Part shown: positions 45,561 through 55,644 of the stretch, in pieces | Layout of the letters: each line of letters opens with the position of its first letter | Position numbering within the stretch: position 1 is the first letter of the stretch | Assembly: GCA_029961685.1 (NCBI GenBank) | Contig: JARWKL010000012.1 | Location: 18,709,227-18,773,226 of the forward strand | Reading direction: 5' to 3' | Length of the DNA: 64,000 nucleotides | From: Aristolochia californica | Lineage: Eukaryota > Streptophyta > Magnoliopsida > Piperales > Aristolochiaceae | Translations under genes and position numbers: made by a program | The notes under the pieces: generated by a model | What the model was told of the DNA's origin: nothing | What the model saw: the letters and a program-made list of their open reading frames with translations, nothing else | Database searches by the model: none

Positions 45561-48500
45561 ATGATAGTAGCAGATCCTCAGAAAGCAAAGGCTCCAAAGA
45601 GCAAACGAGTTGCAAGGGTGCTAGAGAAGCGTGCTCCAAAACTTGTAATCTCTTTAGAACTGCTTATCTTTTTCTTTTACTGATTACTTATGTGCAAAAA
45701 GCTACTTCTATAGAGTATGCATGACCCTCTATTCTGGTTATATGAAGTAGCATTTGTATTTATATGCAGGTTGAGAATGCTAAGAAGACACTCATTCTTC
45801 AAGGCACAAAGACCAGCGGCATCTTGAATGCTGTTTTGACGGAAATTTTTCACCTTAAGAGAAGCAATTGTATCAGATATACAAGAAAGAATGACAACAT
45901 CAGACCCTTTGAAAGTGGTGGCGAAACTTCTTTGGAATTCTTTTCTCACAAAACTGATTGTAGTCTACTAGTGGTAAGCAGCTGAACAGTAAAACATATT
46001 TATCTTTACTTTTATTTTTCTTTCCCTTTTGAAGTTAAAACATTGCATAGTTTCAAACATTTGTTCTCTCTCTCTATATATATTATTTCTCCTTGTGTGA
46101 ATGTTTAGGAACTTGTCATAACTGGACAGAAAAAAGTGAGAGAAAGTCTCACACTCACAACAATGGTAATAAATATAGGGTTGGATCTGAGCATATCCTT
46201 ACCTGTGTTATCTTATAAATTAAAAGTCTTACCTTCTTCTTAAGGTTTCCTTTGAGAGAAATCCAACTCAAAAACCTTCTTTTATTCCAACTGTAATTCC
46301 TACTTTTATTCCAACTCTAATTCCTGCTTTCATTCTAACTCTAACTTTGACTACTACTATGACTCATATAGAGACCTGAGTGTTCCCAAATTCAAGTCAA
46401 CACCTATTTTCTCTCCTAATTACTATTTTTCTGTTTTGATTAAATTAAAATACCCTAAATTCCTAGTACAATTATAAAGATTATTTTACCCCCTGTTTTC
46501 CTAATATTATTCCCACTTCAAGAACCTTGTCCACAAGGTTCAATTGTGTGTAATGCTGTTTTTGTCATCCATTATCCCATGATCTTGCAATTTTGTAGAT
46601 GTCTCCTCTCAACCGAACATCGAAATGCTCACTGGTCCTTGGTAAGTAGTCGTCACTGGCATCTTTGGTGTGCAAGTGCAAAAGTGGTGCCTCCCCTTCT
46701 AGATGAAAAGAGGACAGCAATATCTTTTGACTATCATTGGGTTGGTGAAGCTCTACTTTCAAACCAACCTTGAAGCATTCGTCTATTGGCTTGTAGGCAC
46801 ACATGGTCTAGTGAAGGACTGAAAAATGGCCCAAATACATAATGCGAATTGGTGGGTTCCTCATCAAGTGTGTAAATGGGGTCATAAAAAAGCAAGCTCA
46901 GTGTCTTTGAAGTGTCCCAGAAGTTGTATATTGGCTATCTTCAGGCTTAGTCGGGGTCATCGCATTAACTTCGGCTAACAGGGTGACACAGAACAAACCT
47001 TGAGGACCTTTGATTGGACAATCCCTATTAATGGTGAGGCTAAGTGGAAGTTCTCAAATGCAAGGACCTGACTTGAAGATGCTTTTGAGTGCAAGAGAAG
47101 TTGTCTTTTTTATCACTTGACTGATCTATCATCTCATTTTGGAACTATTGGAGTACCTTGAAGTGGTATGGATCAGTAGGAAGAACTTCTGTGCATTCCT
47201 ATTTTTGTGAACCCTAACCTATCATTTTCAAATCGCCCAAGGTTGAGATAACTCATGTTGTCTCACGTGACCTTTACTTCTTCTAAAATCGATTTCTTCC
47301 CTTAGAAAATCAAATTGAGAAACCACTTTTTGTGCTAGAAAGTAGACTTTATGATTTGAAGTTTTGTTTTTGATGGTGCAAGCTGTTGGCAGATTTGAAG
47401 CTTTGTTTTGCAGCTCACAAAGTTCTCTCTGCCTGACCTTCCGTGCTTCCATTATCTATTTTTCCTTGTAGAAAAATCGGATTGATGAGATGTTTTTTGC
47501 ATTAAAAAGTAGATTCAAAGGGTTTTTCAGAAAGGCTTAATTTGTTAGAAAGATAGTATATTTGATGGAAAGAAATCCGAGGAAAGTCGGCTCTGATATC
47601 ATTGTTTGGGATTGTCCTTACTAGAGAGCAAAAAGGAAAAAAAAATTAAGACACAAAAAGAGGGTTTTGGTCTAAGCATGTCACTTGCCCTTGCTAGCTC
47701 TTCAATTGATAGATTAAAAATCTTACATTGATCAAAGTTCTTTTGAAAGAAATCCAACTCTTAACTCTAAAATCTATTTTTGCTCTAACTCAACACCCAT
47801 TTTTATTCTATAACCTGAACTGTATCTATAACTCTTACATAGACTAGGACATGCATACTTTCAAGTCAACACCTTTTTTTTCTCCTAATTACTGTTTTAT
47901 CTTTTTTATTACATTAAACTACCCTGAAGTCCCTAATTACAGTTATAAAGAATACTTAGCTCCTTGGTCTCTCTCTCTCTTTTCAGACACACACACACAC
48001 CAGCCCACATACACAACACATTAAATGTTTCCTAGGTTTCTTCAGAATTAAGCATCTCTTTTTGTGTTTGCCTCATGTACTCAAAGCTCCTCTATGGTAT
48101 AGTGGAAAATGAAGATCATATTGCTGCACTGGAATTATATAATGTCTGTCTCTGAGTTGATATATCCGTTATTTATGTGGTATTCACCATTTCTTCTAGG
48201 TCAGGCATCATATGTGGTGACTAACTTATTCAATATCTCTATGAGAACACTAAAAAAGTTTGAAATTATCACAGTAGGTTAGTGAGATGATAGGGTTGTG
48301 TAATTGCAATTGGGAAATGTTAGTATCTTACATTTACAGTTGAATCTGTAGACCTAGCAACTTGAGAGTCAAATTTTTGGTTCCTTATGATTTTATAATA
48401 GTTTATTCTTTAAGCAACTCAAGAAAGTGCATTTAATTTTGCCTTGCAGTTTGGTTCTCATTCCAAGAAGCGTCCTCACAATTTAGTTTTGGGTCGGACT

Positions 48501-49388
48501 TATGATAACCAGATCTATGATTTGGTTGAGGTTGGTGTGGAAAATTTCAAACCTGTGGACTCGTTTTCTTATGACAAGAAATTAGCTCCAAAAGTGGGAT
48601 CAAAACCTTTCATTACTTTTATTGGTGAAGGTTTTGAGAGTGTAGAAGAGCTTAAGCATTTGAAGGAAGTCCTCCTTGATCTCTTCCATGAAGAGGTTTG
48701 TGTTTAAGGCTTTCCCTCTCCTTTATTATACATAGATATGACTTCCATATCAAGAAACTATACCCATTGATTTATTTTTTTTCCGCAGGTTGTTGAAAAT
48801 TTGAATCTTGCTGGGGTAGATCGTGTGTTTATATGTGCAGCCTTATCTTCAGACAGAGTATTTTTCTCTCACTGTGCCATACACCTGAAAAAGTCGGGTA
48901 CAATTGTCCCCCGCATGGAACTGGTAGAAGTGGGACCTTCTATGGATCTGGTTATCCGGAGGCATAGGCTTCCAAATGTAGATGTGAAGAAGGAAGCTAT
49001 GAAAACTGCTTTGGAGCAGCCAAAGAAGAAGGTCAGATAACCATGCTGCCCAGTGTAAACATCAATTCTCCATATTTCTTTCTGTTGAAGTTATGTTAAC
49101 TTTGTTTTGTTGCAGATGAAAAATGTGAAGGGTGACATAATAGAAGGGACAATTGGGCGGGTATATATTCCAGAACAGGAGGTAAAAGAGAACCCATGGT
49201 ACTTTTGCTGTGTTCTGTTTTTCCCTGCTTTTGTAGAGTTTACTCACACAATATTCTGTCTTTAGGTTGGAAAGATGGCACTATCCAACAATGCAAAAGG
49301 ACTCAAGAGGGAGCGCCGGGAATCTAAGAAGAAACATGAGGGAAAGCTGCAGGAACCTAAGAAACAGAAGAAGGATGATGGCCAATAA
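45561..49388 (+). CDS. RPF2: Ribosome production factor 2 homolog (Brix domain)
   Basis: Nucleolar 60S assembly factor. With RRS1 the family brings 5S RNP into pre-60S particles and supports 27S rRNA processing. Exons: 45561-45644, 45770-45973, 48450-48695, 48789-49031, 49116-49181, 49266-49388 (stop TAA); 966 nt, 321 residues, all GT-AG and all phase 0. The Brix domain covers about residues 29-240: GTKTSGILNAVLTEIFHLKR (40-59), IRPFESGGETSLEFFS (72-87), KKRPHNLVLGR (102-112). The C-terminus is Lys/Arg-rich, as in yeast and human RPF2, and length is normal (about 310-320). The start ATG follows the acceptor by six bases; upstream of it is a likely leader exon at 43557-43670. Intron 2 (45974-48449) holds a degraded LTR element. 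The gene is intact. Confidence 0.95.
46102..47960 (-). mobile_element. Degraded LTR element in RPF2 intron
   Basis: Two similar LTRs, about 46102-46515 and 47603-47960, both starting TGTTT(A/G)GGA and sharing GAGAAATCCAACTC-like blocks and TTCAAGTCAACACCTTTTTT-like words. On the minus strand a primer-like TGATATCAGAGCC sits at 47589-47601, and a motif AACCTTGTGGACAAGGTTC at 46521-46539. The core has one gag-like stretch (46565-46804 minus, SFHLEGEAPLLHLHT). It lacks pol, so it is non-autonomous or deleted. Outer boundaries are approximate. Confidence 0.7.
47965..48000. repeat. (CT)n/(AC)n compound microsatellite
   Basis: CT run, then TTTTCAG, then an ACAC run, at the right edge of the LTR element in the RPF2 intron. 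Confidence 0.7.
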
Positions 49389-49696
49389 CTTTTTTGTTTT
49401 TTGTTGTCAATGTGTTGTGCCATTGTTTCTGTGGGAGAACGGATTAGAGACGAAATGCCCAAGATTTTGGTTATTTTGCGTTATTTGAGAAGCAATATTT
49501 TTCTTCTAGTCGCTACTACATGATGTAGATGCTGCGGGAGTTTGCTTTTGAAGAAGAAAGAATTGGATTGTTCGTTTGGTTGTGGCTGTTGAGGAGATTA
49601 TGGTTTCTTCTTGATATGAGCGAGAACGAGTGTCCCTTATCAAAGAAAAATAAGGACATACCTCTCTCTCTCTCTCTCTTGTGCTAGCACAAGGCA

Positions 49697-50020
49697 TATG
49701 GTGATCTTTATTAAGAAATATAACACCCAGTTACATAAAGACCATAGACAATAACAAGGTGTTTTTGGATAGTTTTGAATTTTTATGAATAATTTACAGG
49801 GTAATATGCCATCTATTGCTCTATAAAAAGGATGAAATTTTGAAGAAGCTTCTTACCAAAGAAAAACTATACAAGAAAGCTATTTAATAATAAACCTTGT
49901 CTTGTTATGGTATATGGTTATGATTTATTAAGAAATATCACACCTAGATACATATAGACAATTTTGAATGTTTCTGAATAATTTACAGGGCAAGATGCCA
50001 TCTAGTGCTCAATAAAAAAA
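49697..50020. repeat. Diverged direct repeat downstream of RPF2, two copies
   Basis: Copies at about 49697-49840 and 49909-50020 share TTATTAAGAAATAT, ATAATTTACAGGG and GCCATCTA-type blocks in the same order. No coding. Together with the RPF2 3' UTR they fill this interval. Confidence 0.75.
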
Positions 50021-50442
50021 TTGATGGAAAAAACTAAGCAAAAACATGTTCTTATTTACTTTCAAAAGAAACAGAGTATGTTCCTTTCTTTCCTTGTTTT
50101 CTCTCTCTTTGTTCCTAATTTTTCTACGATTTTAAGTTATTTTATGTATGTAGACCCCATTGTTATTTCGACTTTTTTATGCTCATATAATTAATTTGTA
50201 TTTCATCTACTTGTATATTAGAAAAGGTGTAAGTATGAAACAATTTACTGAAAAACGTCGTATACTTCATAAGCGTTCAGTATGGAGAGATAAGTTTGGA
50301 ATAATTATGCATAGGTTAGGGTTCAAACCCATTTCAAGATTCATTATTAAGGTAATGTAATTAAAGTTGTTGTCATATATATTCTGAAGCCAAGCCTAAC
50401 CTTGCTAAATAGATTGTGCTTCATGTCTCTTTTTAAAATATC

Positions 50443-52540
50443 TATTAACAAAGGTATTTTGGTCATTTACCATTGTCATATGTCCCTCAAAGGATAGTAG
50501 CGAGCTTATCTTTATGCTACAGTTGTATGTTTGAATTTTTGTTTCATTCTGAGTTGTAATTAGGGAGATATAATGTTTTATATGTAGAGGGACATATATG
50601 TTATTTCGTACATTTTTCCTTAAGTGAGTGTATATGTGAATTGAGGGTCAATTCCTTACTCTAATGGATACTACTTCTCTTCTACTTTTCCCTTACCTTC
50701 ATCCTCCATTTCTCCTTAATTTTTATATTGAACATGGTATAAGAGCATATAATATGATTATTGTTATTTTTTTATGAGATTATTCCTCTCCTCGAGTCCA
50801 TAAATTCTCTAGGAAGGGGATTTTTCAAAATTATTGCTGATTGAAACTAAAGGTTAGATTTTTTCTCATTCTTTGACCTTAGGGTTGATGACTTGTGTTG
50901 TGAATTGAACAACTTTATGAAGTTTTTGTACCCCTAAAGAGTTGTTTGGGTTCTTCTCTCCCAATATTGCGCTAACGCAAGTCTTGGAGACTTGTAAATG
51001 CCTACATCATCACCCTCAAACTTGACAACTGCCCTAACTGATTTCCTTTTCAACTGGCTTTCTCATATTACTAGATAGTAATATTGTGATAATACCAATT
51101 GTGCTTTTGGTGCCCTAACTTTTTGTGTCATGTGGGCTCCACCTCATATGCATATGCATACACAATCTTTTCTAGTGGTTTTTTAGTTATGGTTGTTGTG
51201 ATAATGTATTTGAGTGGGTTATTGTGAGAATTCTAGTGTCAGTTGACGACGGAAGATAATAGCCAAAGAGTCTAGTAAATGTAGATGGTAAGGATAATAT
51301 TAGTGATGATAACAGATAAGTTGAATGGATAAAATTACTTGGGTTGGTCCAATTTTTTCTAGATTTATCTTAAGGCTAAGCGAAAGATAAAATACTTAAG
51401 GGATAATCCTCTTGACTTGATAAATGATGACTGAGAATCAAAGGATAACCAAGTCATGACTTAGCTACTAAATATCATGGAGTCAAAACTTAGGAACTAG
51501 GTGATGATGTGCTAGACATCAAAAAGAAATTTGGAAGTCACTAGAAGTTTTGCACGATCAAGGATCTATAAATTTTATGCAAGGTTCTTTGGCTTAAAGA
51601 GAGGAGATTGGTCGGTTATTAATTATTTCAGTGAATTGTAGAGTGTTTTGCTGGAGATTGAGACTTATCATCCTCATCACTAAAGACACTGAACTTTAAA
51701 CCTAACAAAACCAACTCCATGTGGCTAAATTCTTTGAATATTTGGGTCATGAATATGATGCAATTTGTGTTCAATTAACTATAGATATATGCCTACACTC
51801 GAGGAAGTTTTTGATGTAATTCCTCAAAGCAACAAGGCTAACAAGGGGACAAAAGTGATTGGCGTTAATATCCAACCATTTGGAGTCTCTCAAAGACAAC
51901 TCATGGACTTGGTTGGGGTGGAGCATGATGAGGCAGAGATACATCTAGGCATGGAAGAAGTCGTAGTGATGGGAGTGGTGAGCGGAAGTGCATCCACTAT
52001 GTGCGCACTAATTTATTCAGGAAACTATTTTTATTTTTTAAATATTTACTATAGGTACTAGGATAAATTTGGAAACCTTGCTTGGGCTAACTCGAGTTTT
52101 CCTAAGAGTGGAGATTCATCTACTAGTGGTGTAGTTAGTATTAATCCTAGTTTCACATATGAAATTCAACAGTTGGTTCGGTATGACATAGCTTATTGCA
52201 TCCTCTTCATCCATGATTGGGGGTGGGCAAGAGATCGGGTTTCACAAGGAACCCAACCTGCCGTCAATATCCAACCATTTAAAGTCTCTCATAGACAACT
52301 TATGGACTTGGTTGGGGTGGAGCATGATGAGGCATCTAGGCATGGAAGAAGTCGTAGTGATGGGAATGGTGAGCGGAAGTGCATCCACTATGTGTGCACT
52401 AATTTCTTCAAGAATTATTTTTATTTTTAATTATTTACGATAGTTACTGGGATAAATTTGGCAACCTTGCTTGTATTAATCCTAGTTCCACAGACGAACT
52501 TCAATAGTTGGTTCGGTATGACATAGCATATCGCATCCTC
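50443..52540 (+). mobile_element. Copia remnant: 5' LTR, primer site, gag
   Basis: The LTR ends ATTGAACA at 50734 and is followed at once by a primer binding site TGGTATAAGAGC (50735-50746). Broken gag follows on the + strand (about 51530-51770: GDWSVINYFS, ETYHPHH-like), then a zinc-knuckle-like stretch (51940-52020) that has lost most of its ligands. The left LTR start (about 50443) is approximate. The gag end is duplicated in tandem. Confidence 0.65.
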
Positions 52541-52552
52541 TTCATCCATGAC
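51862..52552. repeat. Local tandem duplication of gag sequence, breakpoint inside a MITE
   Basis: Unit 1 (about 51862-52260) and unit 2 (from about 52262) share AATATCCAACCATTT, GACTTGGTTGGGGTGGAGCA and GAAGTGCATCCACTATGTG in order, offset 399. Unit 2 lacks about 65 bp of unit 1. Unit 1 ends in a MITE left end (52218-52260), cut off where unit 2 begins. Confidence 0.85.
52218..52260. mobile_element. Truncated left end of the same MITE
   Basis: TGGGGGTGGGCAAGAGATCG preceded by TCCATGAT, which differs by one base from the target copy of the full element. It is the copy carried in unit 1 of the tandem duplication. Confidence 0.8.
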
Positions 52553-52855
52553 TAGGGGTGGGCATGAGATCGGGTTTCATATGGAACCCAACCTGATCTG
52601 ACCCGAAAACCTCAGGTTTGGGTTCAAGTTTCACACTGTGGGTCGGGCATGGAGCGAGGAAAAAAACTTGTTGGGTTTCAGGTCAAGGATGGGTTTTCCC
52701 ATACCCGACCAACAAGGTTGAGACTAGGATATAAAATGGGGTAGGGATGGGTTAGAGATGGGTCAAATTCTAATTTTTTGCGTCCGGGTTTTGAGGTTGG
52801 GGTTGAGTTCGAGTTTTCGAAAACTTGACCCTAACCCGAGTTGTGCCCACCCCTA
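52553..52855. mobile_element. hAT-type MITE, copy 2, with perfect 8-bp target duplication
   Basis: A 303-bp element with inverted ends TAGGGGTGGGCA and TGCCCACCCCTA (one mismatch in the first 13 bases), flanked by TCCATGAC at 52545-52552 and 52856-52863. Same family as 7966-8384. No coding capacity. Confidence 0.92.
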
Positions 52856-52863
52856 TCCATGAC

Positions 52864-54330
52864 CTAGAATGTTTCCACCATCGTAGCTCTACATTTCGTG
52901 ATGTTGGCTCGGGTGGCTCTCAAGAGGGGGGTAAATTGAGATTTTATAATTAAATGCTAGGTAGTTATATGAAAAGTTAAAAGCCAATGAAGCACAAACC
53001 ACATTAGAAAACAAAGAATTATTGTTATCAATGTTTCCCTATTGGTGGTCATTGTCCAAGAACTTTCACTCGAGAAAATTTCAGTAATTTCTCTATTTGC
53101 TGAAACTTTACATAAAAGAGATGTTGGCTCTCATTTTTTGCCCGTTTTCAAAAAACTGCAATAAGTGTTGCTCAATCATTGGAAAGTTATGATTGATTAA
53201 CTATGTGTAAGGGTATATTTTTTTGTTCCCTAGGCTTGTTGATCGAACATGCCATCGATCAGTCGAATTCTCAACTTTTCAAAAATGGTTGATTGATCAA
53301 TCAATCCAAGTAGGTCAATTGATCATGCTTTATGAGACTGATTAAGTAGTGTTATAGATGATTGATCATAGAACAAGGTGTAATTGACCAGGCTTTATAG
53401 TTCAATATGGCAGTTCTTGGTATGATTGATCAATCGTTACATAGATCGATTATGCTTGATGTGCTTCTACCAAACTACATTTTGTATGAGGTCTTGCTCA
53501 ATAATGCTTTATGTCAGATTTAGAAAATTGTTTTTAAGCATGATGATGATGTAGTTAAGGGGTTTTACAAGTTCAAAACATTATAGTGCATCAGTTAGAC
53601 ATGATTTTGAGACTCGAAAGCTTCAAAGCTCTTGTGTACTTTAAAATCAGAGTTTGGTGTTGTCCTCTTACATGGCTAGAGTTTTTGAGATATTTCTATC
53701 TAGCATAGACTCTAGTCCTCAAATTTTCAATCTTTATTTGTGGGTGCCTCTTCAAGAAAACTCGACAAGTCATGAAGTTCTAGGTCTTCTCTTGAGTTTG
53801 TCGGCTCTTTATACAAACCTTATGATTGTGTCTCTTGAAGGAATTGCATTGAAATGCTTGATAAAAAATATTAGTAGACACATAGTTAAGTTTTGTTATC
53901 AGATGGAGGTCAACCTAGGTCAACAATCTATCCCTTTTATATGACGATAAATCTGAACTTCATAAAACTAAAGTACTATCCTAAAGGCATGAATGATTAC
54001 TCCCCCCAAATTTATGCATGGAATTTTAAATTTTAAGTTTAGTTTTGTTCTTTCTCCCCTTTTTCTTTTCATAAGTCAATTTTGAGATGCACACAAAAGA
54101 ATGGCTCAAGGCTGTTTCATTTCATATATCAGATGTGTACACTAAGCAAAAAAATAAGACCTAAAAAAATATACAAGTAATACAAAAGAAAGGTCAATCC
54201 TAGTTAAAAAAAAAGATGTTGGTAAGACCGAAGGATTAGTTGGCGATGTCGAAGGTTGACATGATGGAGAAATGAAGGAGATTTTGAAGCTCCTGTTACC
54301 TGCTTGGAGTGCGATTTGGGTAATGTTGAA
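52864..54330. other. Intergenic, LTR-type remnants, no gene
   Basis: 52905-52940 contains GGGTGGCTCTCAAGAGGGGGG, the kind of purine-rich junction found near the 3' end of some plant Copia elements. 53260-53460 is rich in TTGATTGATCAATC words. An open stretch at 53654-53944 (+) has no recognised domain and I do not call it. Confidence 0.4.
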
Positions 54331-54339
54331 GAGTAGATA

Positions 54340-54700
54340 TAAAAAGAGTCTTATATAACTCTCTCATTAAGAAGTTTCACAAAGCCAAGATTAATATGGT
54401 GGAGTCTTACAAGAATCTCACAAGAGGAGGTCTCATAGAAGAGTCTTGATTAAAGTTGTTTTAGTTATATTAGTCTACTATTTATGTTCAGTTGTTCAAT
54501 TATTCTAAGACTTATCTTGTAGTGTTTAACTTGGGTGTAATTAAAATAAAGGTAGTCTAATTGTAATTGGATTCTAGTTGTTTTCTCTATTATAAATAGT
54601 GGCTCATTGTTCTCAAATTACATCAAGTTAGCGAAATATTTCTCTGTTATAAAAAAATTAACATACTATCGGAGTAGGTTTTGTGAGTTGACACGGTCAA
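54340..54700 (+). mobile_element. LTR-like sequence
   Basis: Contains TATTATAAATAGTGG (a TATA motif, about 54590) and a block (54380-54450) that is the reverse complement of 20630-20710 in the F-box/WD40 gene. Ends are not resolved. Confidence 0.5.
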
Positions 54701-54739
54701 CCCTCAGAGATGACAAGTTAGTTTGATAAGTTTACAACA

Positions 54740-55270
54740 GTTGTTATTAACCTTGGTTATCAAGGTGTAAAAGTGATCACCCGGTGTTTATAAAAACAAC
54801 TACAAAAGGTATGATTCTTATGACTATCTACATTGATGGTATTATTTTCACATGGAGTAACACTGAGGGGATTCAACAAGTGAAGAAAGATTTGAATAAG
54901 GAGTTTCAAACCAAAGACTTAGGACTACTCAAATATTTCTTAGGTATAAAAGTTCTTAAATCCAGTTAAATATAATTTTATCTCAAATGAAGTATGTTTT
55001 TGATCTATTAAAAGAAACTGGAATGCTTAGTGGTAAACCATTTGACACACCTATGGATCCCAATGTTAGGCTTTGTGTTGAGTCTAGGTGATAGTATTGA
55101 TATTGGAAGATATAATGGTTGGTTGGAAAACTGATAGTTCTCGCCCAAACATCAAGCAAAAATTTTTACTTAAAGAATCAAATTCGAACTAGCTGACATC
55201 CTTTACAAAAGTGTTCTAAACTTGTCGTGGAGATAGGACCCAGAACATCGCTTGTAATCTCTACTGTAAA
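54740..55270 (+). mobile_element. Copia RT/RNase H fragment
   Basis: The + strand reads as the RT part around YIDGIIFTWSN (the catalytic YVDD is YIDG here) and EFQTKDLGLLKYFLGIKV (54784-54969), then after frame breaks the pol C-terminal region near 55170-55250 (ADI, then FTK-like). It is defective. Confidence 0.75.
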
Positions 55271-55644
55271 TGGTTGCACCATTTCGTGGACCAGCTCATC
55301 TATATGTTCATATTAGGGTAGAAAGACCATGTGACCTAGAATACATTAGTTGTATGTGACTTAATTTGATATGCAGTTTACTTTTTGTCTTAGAAGGGGA
55401 CCATGTGTAACCCTACATTATTATTGGAAGCCATAACACATGCCAAGTGGAATTTTCCAAAAACATATTTTTGAAAAATTACAAAAAAATATGAAGGGTG
55501 ATATTGTCTTTACAACGACAGATATCTGTCCCTTCAGATGCCTACAACTCTTTCTCGACCCAAGCTTTTTTTACTTCCTGCTTTCCTCCGGGACGCACAC
55601 GGGGTTTTTTCTAGGGTTTTACTTCGTCCGCTTTCTGCTCAGCC
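55271..55644 (+). promoter_or_regulatory. SR45 upstream region and leader
   Basis: The last about 100 bp before the ATG are pyrimidine-rich with CTTTCTCGACCC and TTCCTCCGGGACG, typical of a TATA-less plant housekeeping promoter and leader. No TATA box was seen, and no start of transcription can be fixed. Confidence 0.4.

Noticed and set aside
53654..53944. 97-codon plus-strand frame in intergenic sequence
   Set aside because: No recognisable domain, surrounded by transposon remains; treated as chance.
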